A DNA stretch of 41,794 bases from contig NZ_QNQP01000025.1 in the NCBI RefSeq assembly GCF_003316635.1, positions 1 to 41,794 on the forward strand. The letters run 5' to 3'. The position numbers and the translations under genes were made by a program. This DNA comes from Roseovarius dicentrarchi. Its GTDB lineage: Bacteria; Pseudomonadota; Alphaproteobacteria; Rhodobacterales; Rhodobacteraceae. Of this stretch, positions 24,903 to 33,076 are shown one piece after another (positions within the stretch are counted from its first letter, which is position 1; each line of letters opens with the position of its first letter). Below the pieces are notes generated by a model that did not search any database, was not told the origin of the DNA, and saw only the letters and a program-made list of their open reading frames with translations.

Positions 24903-25898
24903 TTACTGCGCCGCGCCTGCGCGGATCTGCTCCTGAATGCGGGGCAGGTAGTCGCCGAACTTGGCGCCGTATTTCTCGTAGACCGGCTTTACCGCCTCGG
25001 CAAAGGCGGCCAGATCGGCGCTGTCGTTGATGTCCATCCCGGCATCGCGCAGGGCCTGCATCTGTTCCTCCTGCTCGGACGCGTTCAGCGCGCGTTCAAA
25101 CTCGGCGGCCTCTTGCGCGGCATCCTTCAGGATGGTCTGCGCCTGCTCGCCCAGCTTGGACCAGACCGGCAGGCCCATGACGAAAATCGCGGGCGCATAA
25201 GAGTGCCGCGTCATGGTCATGTTTGTCTGCGTCTCGTTCAGCTTGAAGGAATGGACCACGTTCACGGGGTTTTCCTGCCCGTCGATGGTGCCCTGCTGCA
25301 TGGCGGTCAGCGCCTCGTTCCAGGCCATGGGGATGGCGTCGGCGCCCAGCTCGCGGAAGGTGTCGATATAAACGGGGTTTTCCATCACGCGGATGCGCAT
25401 CCCGTCCATGTCGGCGGGGGTGTTTACCGCGCGTTCCGAATTGGTCAGGTTGCGGAAACCGCGTTCGGCATAGGCCAGCCCCTTGAGGTTGACCTCCTCC
25501 AGACGGGACAGCAGTTCCTGCCCGATCTCGCCGTCCAGCACGGCATAGGCCGCCTCGGAGGAGGGGAACAGGAACGGCAGCTCGAACACGGCCATGTCTT
25601 CGAGGAAGTTGGACACCGGCCCGTTGGTGATCAGGCCCATATCAACGGTGCCGATCTGCATCCCCTCCAGCAGCGTGCGCTCGTCGCCCAGCGTCGCGTT
25701 GGGGAACAGCTCGACCGTGATGGCGCCGTCCGACCGCTCGGCCACCAGATCGCGGAACTTGGTGGCGGCGGCGTGAAACGCGTCCTGTTCGTTCACCACA
25801 TGCGCAAGGCGCAGGGTGACGGGGTCAATCTCCGCCAGCGCGGGCAGCGGGGCGATCAGCGCGGCGGCAAGGGCGGCGAATTTGGCAAGCGGCTTCAT
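24903..25898 (-). CDS. TRAP transporter substrate-binding protein (DctP family, 331 aa)
   Basis: Periplasmic binding protein for the TRAP system. It has a signal peptide with a likely cut after ALA at about residue 22 (PLPALA-EID). The family pattern includes TLRLAHVVNEQDAFH, VELFPNATLGDERTLLEGMQIGTVDM split over residues 62-88, GMRIRVMENPVY (with the conserved substrate-carboxylate arginine) and the AMQQGTIDGQENP stretch. DctP proteins with this arginine generally bind carboxylates. It heads the operon dctP-dctQ-dctM-amidase, which implies a ligand carrying both a carboxylate and an amide. The upstream gap to the monooxygenase stop is 93 bases. Confidence 0.93.
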   Translation of the reverse strand: MKPLAKFAALAAALIAPLPALAEIDPVTLRLAHVVNEQDAFHAAATKFRDLVAERSDGAITVELFPNATLGDERTLLEGMQIGTVDMGLITNGPVSNFLEDMAVFELPFLFPSSEAAYAVLDGEIGQELLSRLEEVNLKGLAYAERGFRNLTNSERAVNTPADMDGMRIRVMENPVYIDTFRELGADAIPMAWNEALTAMQQGTIDGQENPVNVVHSFKLNETQTNMTMTRHSYAPAIFVMGLPVWSKLGEQAQTILKDAAQEAAEFERALNASEQEEQMQALRDAGMDINDSADLAAFAEAVKPVYEKYGAKFGDYLPRIQEQIRAGAAQ

Positions 25899-25991
25899 AT
25901 GGGCACCTTTCAGGCAAGGGAACGGATGATGCCGACATATGGCGCAAAAATCCGGGCCGATGCAAGGGCAGGGGCGCCGGATGCCGCGCGA

Positions 25992-26984
25992 TCAGGCGGC
26001 GCGCACCCCGTCCATCTGCCCCAGCACCTCGGCGGCAAGGCGCAGCGAATGCTGGCGCGCGGCCGGATCCCATATTTGGCTGGCAAGGATCATCTCATTA
26101 GGCTGGTAGCGGTCCTTGAGCGCGGTCAGCGTTTTCGCAATCGTCGCCTTGGACCCCACCGCCGACACCCGCAGCGCCTGATTGACCGCGCGGGTCATGT
26201 CGGCGCCGATGGCGGCCTCGATATCATCGACCGGGGCGGGCAGCTTGCCGGGCACACCGGTGCGCAGCCGCGCGAATGCCTGCTGCATGGAGGTGGCCAG
26301 CCGCGCCCCTTCGGCATCGGTATCGGCGGCAAAGACGTTGGCGGCCAGCATGAAATAGGGCCGGTCCAGATATTGCGACGGCGTGAACCGCTCGCGGTAG
26401 ATCTGCGCCGCCTGGTCCAGCGCATCGGGCGCGAAATGCGAGGCGAACGCATAGGGCAGGCCCAGCTGCGCCGCCAGCTGCGCACCGTAAAGACTGGAGC
26501 CAAGGATATAGACCGGCACATGCGTGCCTTGCCCCGGATGCGCGGCCACCGGCGCGCCGGGGCGCGCATCGCCGAAATATCCCATCAGTTCAACCACATC
26601 CTCGGGGAAGTTATCGCCGCCCCGGCGCAGCGCCCGCGCCACTGCCATATCCCCGCCCGGCGCCCGGCCTAGGCCCAGATCAATCCGGTTCGGGTGGATC
26701 GTGGCCAGCGTGCCGAACTGCTCGGCAATCGCCAAGGGCGCGTGGTTGGGTAGCATGATACCCCCCGCGCCAACGCGGATGGTGCGCGTCGCGTCCGCGA
26801 TATGGCCGATCAGAACGGACGTGGCGGCGCTGGCAATGCCCGGCATATTGTGATGCTCGGCCAGCCAGTAACGGGTGTAACCGGCGCCCTCGGCCAGTTT
26901 CGCCAATTCGACGCTGCTGGCAATCGCGGCGCGCGTGTCTGTCCCCTCGGGGACGGGCGCAAGGTCAAGTACGGAATAGAGCAT
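25992..26984 (-). CDS. Luciferase-like flavin-dependent oxidoreductase (LLM class, MsnO8/YhbW type, 330 aa)
   Basis: TIM-barrel enzyme using reduced flavin. It begins [14 protein letters not shown] and shows the family's [20 protein letters not shown] (residues about 38-57), [36 protein letters not shown] and [28 protein letters not shown] in two blocks. This matches the widespread MsnO8/YhbW subgroup, most members of which have no known substrate. The ATG at 26984 has GGGGGAAG upstream, whereas a start at 27041 would add an unconserved 19 residues. It is divergent from the alcohol dehydrogenase gene. The following TRAP operon may or may not be co-transcribed (93-base gap before dctP). Confidence 0.88.
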   Translation of the reverse strand: MLYSVLDLAPVPEGTDTRAAIASSVELAKLAEGAGYTRYWLAEHHNMPGIASAATSVLIGHIADATRTIRVGAGGIMLPNHAPLAIAEQFGTLATIHPNRIDLGLGRAPGGDMAVARALRRGGDNFPEDVVELMGYFGDARPGAPVAAHPGQGTHVPVYILGSSLYGAQLAAQLGLPYAFASHFAPDALDQAAQIYRERFTPSQYLDRPYFMLAANVFAADTDAEGARLATSMQQAFARLRTGVPGKLPAPVDDIEAAIGADMTRAVNQALRVSAVGSKATIAKTLTALKDRYQPNEMILASQIWDPAARQHSLRLAAEVLGQMDGVRAA

Positions 26985-27168
26985 GGCTTCCCCCTTTGGG
27001 CGGTATGCCCCTGATCTGGGCATTGGCGACGCAAAAGGCAACCGGCGCGGTTTTTAGACCGATATTAGCCGAAAATTAACGCCCCGGCACTAACCTGCAT
27101 CAATGCGGCCCTTTCAGACCGCTGCTATGATGCAGCCAGAACAAGGACACTGCAAAAGGAGCATCGCC

Positions 27169-28224
27169 ATGAAAGCTGCACTTTGGTACGCCGCCAAGGA
27201 TATCCGGGTCGAGGATATTGACGAACCGCAGGTCAAGCCCGGCCATGTCAAGCTGAAGGTCGCATGGACCGGTATTTGCGGCAGTGACCTGCACGAATAC
27301 CTGGCCGGCCCGATTTTCATTCCGGCGGATGAAAAGCATCCCTTGAGCGGTGAAAAGGCGCCCATCACCATGGGCCACGAATATTGCGGCGAGATTACCG
27401 AACTGGGCGACGGGGTCGAAGGGTTCGAGGTCGGCGACCGCGTGGCGATCGAGCCGATCTATCATTGCGGCAAATGTGACGCCTGCCGCGACGGGCTGTA
27501 TAACCTGTGTCAGGATATGGGTTTCATGGGCCTGTCGGGCGGCGCGGCGGGCTTTGCCGGTTATTCCGTGGTGCCCGCGGGCATGGCGCACAAGATGCCC
27601 GACGGCCTGTCGATGGAGCAGGGCGCGCTGGTCGAACCTGCCGCCGTGGCGCTGCACGCGGTGCGCGTCAGCGCGTTGAAGGCCGGCGATACCGCCGCCG
27701 TATTCGGCGCCGGGCCAATCGGCCTTCTGGTGGTCGAGGCGCTGCGCGCGGCCGGCGCCTCCAAGGTCTATGTGGTGGAGCCGTCGCCGGAGCGCCGCGA
27801 AAAGGCGATGGAGCTGGGCGCGACCGTCGCGCTGGACCCCGGCGAGGTCGACGTGGTGGCCGAAATCCGCGATGCCAGCGGCGGCGGCGTCAACGTCGCG
27901 TTCGAGGTGACAGGCGTGTCGGCCGTGTTCAAACAGTGCATCGACGTCACCCGCTACGAAGGGCAGGCCCTGATCGTGTCGATCTGGGAGGGCGAGGCAT
28001 CGCTGAACCCCAACGATGTCGTCCTGAGCGAGCGCAACATCAAGGGCACCATCGGCTATCGCAACGTCTACCCGGCGGTGATGGAGCTGATGACGCGCGG
28101 CTATTTCCAGGCCGAAAACCTTGTGACCAAGCGGATCGAGCTGGATGATATCGTCGCCGAAGGCTTTGACGTGCTGTCGTCCGAGAAATCCCAGGTCAAG
28201 ATTCTGGTCAAGGCCCCCGCCTGA
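27169..28224 (+). CDS. Zinc-dependent alcohol dehydrogenase, (R,R)-butanediol-dehydrogenase-like (351 aa)
   Basis: Medium-chain NAD(P)-dependent dehydrogenase. Catalytic zinc ligands C37 (TGICGSDLHEY), H70 and E71 (MGHEYCG). Structural zinc cysteines C100, C103, C106 and C114 (HCGKCDACRDGLYNLC). Rossmann motif FGAGPIGLL near 178, with acidic residue after the second strand (VYVVEPSPERREK), suggesting NAD preference. The insertion FIPADEKHPLSGEKAP is typical of butanediol dehydrogenases. The ATG at 27169 has AAAGGAG 8 bases upstream and gives the usual N-terminus; an earlier in-frame ATG at 27103 adds 22 residues without similarity. Sorbitol or other polyol dehydrogenase activity is a possible alternative. 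Confidence 0.88.
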   Translation: MKAALWYAAKDIRVEDIDEPQVKPGHVKLKVAWTGICGSDLHEYLAGPIFIPADEKHPLSGEKAPITMGHEYCGEITELGDGVEGFEVGDRVAIEPIYHCGKCDACRDGLYNLCQDMGFMGLSGGAAGFAGYSVVPAGMAHKMPDGLSMEQGALVEPAAVALHAVRVSALKAGDTAAVFGAGPIGLLVVEALRAAGASKVYVVEPSPERREKAMELGATVALDPGEVDVVAEIRDASGGGVNVAFEVTGVSAVFKQCIDVTRYEGQALIVSIWEGEASLNPNDVVLSERNIKGTIGYRNVYPAVMELMTRGYFQAENLVTKRIELDDIVAEGFDVLSSEKSQVKILVKAPA

Positions 28225-28281
28225 CCCGGCTATGATCTGACCACCACCTGACGGCAGCCGCGCAAGCGGCCCGGCAAAACA

Positions 28282-28326
28282 GGCGCAGCCGGCGGAACCC
28301 CCGCCGCGCTGCGCCGTTTGTCTTTG
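28282..28326 (+). terminator. Probable terminator after the alcohol dehydrogenase gene
   Basis: A GC-rich hairpin pairs GGCGCAGC (28282-28289) with GCTGCGCC (28308-28315). The interior also pairs (GGCGG with CCGCC). It is followed by GTTTGTCTTTG. The hairpin is strong; the T tract is broken. It lies 57 bases beyond the stop codon. Confidence 0.55.
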
Positions 28327-28342
28327 CGGCGTTTGTCTTTGC
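28315..28342 (+). repeat. 13-bp direct repeat CGTTTGTCTTTGC, two copies with a 15-base period
   Basis: The copies are at 28315-28327 and 28330-28342, immediately after the hairpin and about 50 bases before the MFS start codon. They may be a small duplication or a tandem regulator site for the exporter operon. No function is shown. Confidence 0.6.
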
Positions 28343-28393
28343 CATGTGGCGGACCTATAAGGCCGATCTGGCCAAGCAAGGAAAGTCGCAGCA

Positions 28394-29875
28394 ATGGTGT
28401 CGCCACGGACAAGCCCCGATGGGCCGCAAGAGGCCCAATCAGACATTTCAGATCCCACAACCGACCCGGTCCGCTGGCGCATCCTGTTCGTGCTGCTGGT
28501 CACGATCTTCATGACGCTGATCAGCGTCAGCATCGTCAACGTGGCGCTGCCGTCGATCCGGATCGGGCTGGACGCGTCGCAATCCGACCTGCAATGGGTG
28601 CTGTCGGGCTATGCGCTGACCTTTGGCGTGGTGCTGGTCGCCGCCGGGCGCGCGGGCGACATCATGGGGCGCGGCGGGCTGTTTCTGATCGGGGTGGGGA
28701 TTTTCACCGTCTCGTCCGTGGCGGCGGGGCTTGCGCCCAATGCCGAATGGCTGAACGCCGCGCGCTTTGCCCAAGGGATCGGGTCGGGGCTGCTGAACCC
28801 CCAGGGTCTGGGCATGATCCAGCATTATTTTCGCGGCGATGCGCGCGGGCAGGCGTTCGGGTATTTCGGCACCACGGTGGGCCTGTCGGTGGCCATCGGC
28901 CCGGTTTTGGGCGGTTTGCTGATCGAACTGGGCGGGCCTGATCTGGGCTGGCGGCTGACCTTTCTGGTCAATGTGCCGATTGGCGCGCTGGCGATCATTC
29001 TGGGGCTGATGTGGTTTCCCCGCCCGCTGATCGTGCGGCTGCCGCGCACCGGCAGCGGGCTGCGCTCGCTGGATCCGGTCGGCGCGCTGCTGCTGGGGCT
29101 GGCGGTGCTGGCGGTTCTGTTCCCGTTCGTCGAGGGCAGCGGCGCCGTGTGGGTCTGGGCGCTGCTGCCGCTGAGCGGGCTGCTGACCTGGGCCTGGGTC
29201 CGGTGGGAGCGGCGCTATGTCCGGCTGGGGCTGAAGCCGATGGTGGATCTGGCGATCTTTCACACCCGCAGCTATACCAACGGCATCACCATCATGGCAT
29301 TGTATTTCATGGGCATCACCAGCGTCTGGGTTCTGGTCGCATTGTATGTGCAGGAGGGCGCGGGCAAGACCGCGCTGCAATCGGGCGCGTTCGGCATCCC
29401 GGCTGCGCTGCTGTCGGCCTATGCGGCGCATTGGGCCGGCGTGCGCGTGGCGCGGCTGGGTCGCAAGCTGGTGATCTGGGGGCTGCTGTTGGCGCTGCTG
29501 GGTCTGGGGCTGAGCATGTTGGTGGTGGTGCTGCATGAGGCCGGGCATATCAGCATCTGGTGGCTGCTGGCGTCGCTGTCCTTTGTCGGTGTGGCGCAGG
29601 GCACGGTCATCAGCCCGAACCAGACCCTGACACTGGCCGATGTGCCGCTGGATTATGCGGGCAGCTCCGGCGCGATCATGCAGACGGGGCAGCGCATCGG
29701 CACCGCGGTCGGGATCGCGGTGATCACGGCGGCGGTCTTTACCACGCTGCGCGCCACGTCATGGGATACGGCGATGCTGGCGGGCTTTGGCCTGATCGCG
29801 CTGGTGGTGGTTCTGGCGCTGATCGTGGCGCTGCGCGACCAGCGCCAGCGCGCGGCATCACGAGGCGCCGCATGA
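28394..29875 (+). CDS. MFS multidrug-type efflux transporter, DHA2 (EmrB/QacA) family (493 aa)
   Basis: Proton-driven exporter predicted to have 14 membrane segments, matching the 493-residue length. The first segment carries MTLISVSIVNVALPSI (motif D1-like), followed by DLQWVLSGYALTFGVVLVAAGRAGDIMGRG (split around residues 68-98, the loop 2-3 motif G-R-x-G-D) and motif C in GTTVGLSVAIGPVLGGLL (antiporter signature). The start has AAGGAAAG upstream. The N-terminal 30 residues are charged and proline-rich (PRTSPDGPQEAQ). It overlaps the next MFS gene as ATGA, so the two exporters are made together. The substrate is unknown; drugs, quinones or metabolites are all possible. Confidence 0.9.
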   Translation: MVSPRTSPDGPQEAQSDISDPTTDPVRWRILFVLLVTIFMTLISVSIVNVALPSIRIGLDASQSDLQWVLSGYALTFGVVLVAAGRAGDIMGRGGLFLIGVGIFTVSSVAAGLAPNAEWLNAARFAQGIGSGLLNPQGLGMIQHYFRGDARGQAFGYFGTTVGLSVAIGPVLGGLLIELGGPDLGWRLTFLVNVPIGALAIILGLMWFPRPLIVRLPRTGSGLRSLDPVGALLLGLAVLAVLFPFVEGSGAVWVWALLPLSGLLTWAWVRWERRYVRLGLKPMVDLAIFHTRSYTNGITIMALYFMGITSVWVLVALYVQEGAGKTALQSGAFGIPAALLSAYAAHWAGVRVARLGRKLVIWGLLLALLGLGLSMLVVVLHEAGHISIWWLLASLSFVGVAQGTVISPNQTLTLADVPLDYAGSSGAIMQTGQRIGTAVGIAVITAAVFTTLRATSWDTAMLAGFGLIALVVVLALIVALRDQRQRAASRGAA

Positions 29876-31155
29876 GCCGCCCGCCCCTGACGCGCCGCCT
29901 GTTCGATGCCCTGACCGGCGAGAATAACGGCACCGGCGGGCTGAGCGCGGCGCAGACGCGCCACGAGCCGGCCAATTTCCTGCGCCATGCCGCCTCGCTG
30001 TCCATGACCAAGATCGCCGACGGGCTGATCGACCCCAAGCTGGTGCTGTCCTGGCTGCTGGCACATTTGGGCGCGTCCTCGGTTTTCGTCGGCCTACTGG
30101 TGCCGATCCGCGAGGCGGGCGCGCTGCTGCCGCAGCTGTTTACCGCGCCGCATGTGCAGGCCATGGCCCGGCGCAAATGGGCGTGGGTCGCGGGCTGCGT
30201 CGGTCAGGGCGCGGCGGCGGCGGGGATCGTGCTGGCCGCGCTCACGCTGGGCGGGGCGGCGGCGGGCGCGGTGATCTGCGCGCTGCTGGCGGTGCTGGCG
30301 GTGTCGCGGTCGATCTGCTCGGTCAGCTACAGCGACATATTGGGCAAGACGGTGGGCCAGTCGCGGCGCGGGGCGGCAACCGGCACCGCGACATCACTGG
30401 GCGCGGGGGCGGTGGTGATATTCGCGCTGGTGCTGATCAGCGGCGCGGTGGACCGCGCGGCGCTGGTGGTGATTGCCATCGCGCTGGCGGCGCTGCTGTG
30501 GCTGGGCGCGTCGCTGGTGTTCTCCACCATCTGGGAGGAGCGGGCCCCCGGCGACACCGGCATGCCCGCGCTGCGCCAGCTGGCCATCCTGCGCAAGGAT
30601 GCGCAGCTGCGCCGGTTCATCTGGGTGCGCGGGCTGCTGACGGCGACGGCGCTGGCGCCGCCCTATATCGTGCTGCTGGGCGCGGATGCGGGGCAGGGGG
30701 CGTTTGACCGGCTGGGCGCGCTGGTGCTGGCATCCTCCATCGCCTCGGCGCTCAGCTCGTGGGTGTGGGGGCGGCTGGCCGACAGATCCAGCCGCGCCGT
30801 TCTGATGCTGTCGGGGGTGGCCGGGGCGGCCGCGCTGCTGGCGGCGGTGGCACTGGATCTGGCAGGCGTTTCGGGGACCATCTGGGCGCTGCCCGGCGTG
30901 CTGTTCGTGCTGATGATCGCCTATCACGGCGTGCGGCAGGGGCGCGTGATCTACCTGGTGGATATGGCGCCCAAGGGGCGGCGCGCGACCTATACGGCGG
31001 TGGCCAATACGGTGATCGGCGTCGCGCTGCTGGCGTCGGGCATCTTTGGCGCGGTGGCGTCATTGGCCGGGCCGCATGTGACGCTGGTGCTGTTTGCGGC
31101 TATGGCACTGGCCGCGGCCCTTGTGGCGCGCGGCCTGCACGAGGTTTCGGATTAA
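29872..31155 (+). CDS. MFS transporter, 12-TM type (427 aa)
   Basis: A second membrane transporter with about 12 hydrophobic segments and typical MFS spacing. Soluble N-terminal 40 residues (RPPLTRRLFDALTGEN) precede MTKIADGLIDPKLVLSWLL. Other landmarks are GLLVPIREAGALLPQL and WGRLADRSSRAVL in the second half, which resembles the loop motif. The ATG at 29872 lies inside the stop of the DHA2 gene. A longer frame from 29560 is antisense-free but overlaps the DHA2 coding region out of frame and is rejected. The TAA stop at 31153-31155 lies within the terminal repeat of the MITE-like element. The substrate is unknown. Confidence 0.86.
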   Translation: MSRPPLTRRLFDALTGENNGTGGLSAAQTRHEPANFLRHAASLSMTKIADGLIDPKLVLSWLLAHLGASSVFVGLLVPIREAGALLPQLFTAPHVQAMARRKWAWVAGCVGQGAAAAGIVLAALTLGGAAAGAVICALLAVLAVSRSICSVSYSDILGKTVGQSRRGAATGTATSLGAGAVVIFALVLISGAVDRAALVVIAIALAALLWLGASLVFSTIWEERAPGDTGMPALRQLAILRKDAQLRRFIWVRGLLTATALAPPYIVLLGADAGQGAFDRLGALVLASSIASALSSWVWGRLADRSSRAVLMLSGVAGAAALLAAVALDLAGVSGTIWALPGVLFVLMIAYHGVRQGRVIYLVDMAPKGRRATYTAVANTVIGVALLASGIFGAVASLAGPHVTLVLFAAMALAAALVARGLHEVSD

Positions 31156-31268
31156 AGCGTTTCGCGAAAGATCTGACTCACAGATTTTCGGGAAACCCGC
31201 ACCACATATCAACGTTGCGCGCGTTTCGCCTTTATCTGATATCTCAGGTTAAAGGCGAAACGCTTTAA
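31152..31268. repeat. MITE-like palindromic element, 117 bp with perfect 14-bp terminal inverted repeats
   Basis: The ends are TTAAAGCGTTTCGC at 31152-31165 and its exact reverse complement at 31255-31268. Inside are two hairpins: one at about 31164-31192 (CGAAA-ATCTG pairing with CAGAT-TTCG) and a long one at 31221-31263 (GCGTTTCGCCTTTA with TAAAGGCGAAACGC). The TTAA ends provide the TAA stop codons of both convergent neighbours. It could also act as a bidirectional terminator. No ORF is inside. The structure fits a non-autonomous mobile or REP-like repeat; whether other copies exist cannot be tested here. Confidence 0.75.
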
Positions 31269-32239
31269 ACGTTACGGCTGGGCGCGCGGTCCAGATCCAG
31301 AAGCGGGCCGGCGGGCACGATGCGGTTGGGGTTGATCGTGTCGTGGCTGGTATAATAATGCTGCTTGATATGGTCGAAATTGACCGTCTCGGCCACGCCC
31401 GGCCACTGATACAGCTCGCGCGTGTAGCTCCACAGGTTCTCGTAATCCATCAGCTGGCGCAGGTTGCATTTGAAATGCCCGTGATAGACGGCATCGAACC
31501 GGATCAGCGTGGTGAACAGGCGCCAGTCCGCCTCGGTTATCCTGTCGCCGACCAGGAAACGCTGCTTGCCCAGCTTGTCCTCCAGCGTGTCGAGGGCGGA
31601 AAACAGCGCGGTCACCTCGTCCTCGTACACCTTTTGATCGGTGGCGAAGCCGGCCTTGTAGACGCCGTTATTGATGGCGTCATAGGTGAATGCGTTGATC
31701 TCGTCGATCTGGGGCAGCAGATCCTCGGGGGTGTAATCCTCGGATTTGGTGGCGATGCCGTCAAAGGCCGAGTTCAGCATGCGGATGATTTCCGCCGATT
31801 CGTTATTGACGATTGTGCCCTGCTGCAAGTCCCACAGAACCGGCACGGTGACGCGGCCGCTATATTCGGGATCGGCGCGCAGATAGACCTGATACATGTA
31901 ATCTGCGTCCCCCACCGGGTCGGCGATCACACCGGGGCCGGGCTGAAACGTCCAGCCGTTTTCGCCCATATGCGGATGCACGACCGAAACGCTGATGGCA
32001 TCCTCCAGCCCCTTGAGGCTGCGCAGGATCAGCGCGCGGTTGGCCCATGGGCAGGCCAGCGACACATATAGGTGATAGCGGCCCGCCTCGGCCTTGAACC
32101 CGCCGGTGCCGGTGGGGCCGGGCGCGCCGTCGGGCGTGATCCAGTTGCGAAACTGCGAGTCGCCGCGCACGAATTTGCCGCCTCTGCTGCTGGTGTCATA
32201 CCATTGATCGTGCCATTCGCCGTCAACCAAAAGTCCCAT
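31265..32239 (-). CDS. Glutathionyl-hydroquinone reductase (YqjG/ECM4 family, 324 aa)
   Basis: This is a Xi-class glutathione transferase that reduces glutathionyl-hydroquinones back to hydroquinones. The catalytic cysteine C63 is in SLACPWANR (the CPWA motif). It is preceded by FRNWITPDGAPGPTGTGGF and followed by VVHPHMGENGWTF and PVLWDLQQGTIVNNESAEIIRM, all family-typical. The C-terminal helical domain has YKAGFATDQ and LVGDRITEADWRLFTTLIRFD. The length is standard. It lies 74 bases downstream of wrbA and probably shares its transcript, so both act on quinones. The last codons run into the palindromic element, which supplies the stop. Confidence 0.93.
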   Translation of the reverse strand: MGLLVDGEWHDQWYDTSSRGGKFVRGDSQFRNWITPDGAPGPTGTGGFKAEAGRYHLYVSLACPWANRALILRSLKGLEDAISVSVVHPHMGENGWTFQPGPGVIADPVGDADYMYQVYLRADPEYSGRVTVPVLWDLQQGTIVNNESAEIIRMLNSAFDGIATKSEDYTPEDLLPQIDEINAFTYDAINNGVYKAGFATDQKVYEDEVTALFSALDTLEDKLGKQRFLVGDRITEADWRLFTTLIRFDAVYHGHFKCNLRQLMDYENLWSYTRELYQWPGVAETVNFDHIKQHYYTSHDTINPNRIVPAGPLLDLDRAPSRNV

Positions 32240-32264
32240 GCGAATCCATCCTTTCTGAAATAGG

Positions 32265-32292
32265 GCGCCGGGGCGGTCACGCGCCCCGGCGC
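32265..32292 (-). promoter_or_regulatory. GC-rich hairpin between wrbA and the glutathionyl-hydroquinone reductase gene
   Basis: An 11-bp perfect stem, GCGCCGGGGCG with CGCCCCGGCGC, and a 6-base loop. No T run follows on the minus strand, so it is more likely an mRNA-stability or partial attenuation element inside the operon than a full terminator. Confidence 0.45.
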
Positions 32293-32313
32293 TGTGTGTT
32301 TGCGCGCCTCCGG

Positions 32314-32904
32314 TCAGGCCAGCTTGGCGGCCACCTCGACCAGGCGGCGGGTCTGATGGCCGATCGCGGCCTTGGCGGCATCGTCGAAATCATCGCCCTG
32401 GGTGTGGCTGTAGCCGTAGGGGTTGCCGCCGGTCTTGAAGATGATCTCATCGGTATATCCCGGCGCGACGACAAAGCCGCCCCAGTGCATCACGGTGGTG
32501 TAGAGCGATTGCAGCGTGGTTTCCTGCCCGCCATGGGTATTCTGGGCCGAGGTCATGGCCGTCACCGGCTTGTTCGCCAGACCGCCCTTGCCCCAGACGC
32601 CGCCCAGCGTGTCGATGAAGGCGCGCATCTGGCTGGTCATCACGCCAAAGCGGGTGCCGCTGGAAATAAGGTAGGCGTTGGCCCATTCCATATCCTCGGC
32701 CGTTGCCTCGGGGATGTCGGCGGTGGCGTCGGCGTGGGCCTTCCACGCGTCCACACCGGCGACCACCTCGGCGGGGGCGGTTTCGCGGGCCTTCAGCAGG
32801 CGCACTTCGGCGCCGGCAGCCTTGGCGGCATCGGCGGCGATGGTCGCCATCTGGTGGTTGGTGCCGTAGCTGGAATAGTAGATGATTGCGAGTTTGACGG
32901 TCAT
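32314..32904 (-). CDS. wrbA: NAD(P)H:quinone oxidoreductase, WrbA family (196 aa)
   Basis: Flavodoxin-fold, FMN-binding enzyme that reduces quinones by two electrons. The phosphate-binding loop is [12 protein letters not shown] (residues 9-20). FMN-contact stretches follow: [18 protein letters not shown] near 81-98 and [13 protein letters not shown] near 118-130, with [11 protein letters not shown] after. All are WrbA hallmarks and the length is standard. The ATG at 32904 has AGGAGC 6 bases upstream; an in-frame upstream ATG at 32955 lies in the promoter region. It is divergent from a LysR-type regulator, and its predicted promoter overlaps that regulator's putative site. Confidence 0.94.
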   Translation of the reverse strand: MTVKLAIIYYSSYGTNHQMATIAADAAKAAGAEVRLLKARETAPAEVVAGVDAWKAHADATADIPEATAEDMEWANAYLISSGTRFGVMTSQMRAFIDTLGGVWGKGGLANKPVTAMTSAQNTHGGQETTLQSLYTTVMHWGGFVVAPGYTDEIIFKTGGNPYGYSHTQGDDFDDAAKAAIGHQTRRLVEVAAKLA

Positions 32905-33000
32905 TGAAAGCTCCTGTCTGGGGTTGCGTGAATCGTGTCGCCCTGGCCTAGGCAACGGGGTGCGGCGCGCTCCGTTCCATTGGCCTGCGGTGTGATTGAA

Positions 33001-33032
33001 AATATAGCCGCGCTGTTATGTTTCGTGAACAG
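33001..33032 (-). promoter_or_regulatory. Predicted wrbA promoter with overlapping LysR-type operator
   Basis: On the minus strand, TTCACG (33024-33029) and TATATT (33001-33006) are 17 bases apart and resemble sigma-70 -35 and -10 boxes. The -35 box lies inside an inverted repeat CTGTT-N10-AACAG (33013-33032), which has the T-N11-A form of LysR-type sites. A TATAAT on the plus strand (33034-33039) may belong to the regulator's own promoter. The pattern suggests the divergent LysR protein controls wrbA and represses itself. Confidence 0.5.
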
Positions 33033-33076
33033 ATATAATCTTGCATTCACTGTTGCGGTTATCGTAATGATAGCAG

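Noticed and set aside
27100..28539. A 479-codon minus-strand frame opposite the alcohol dehydrogenase
   Set aside because: The dehydrogenase has all zinc ligands and a ribosome site. The antisense frame has no signature and no ribosome site.
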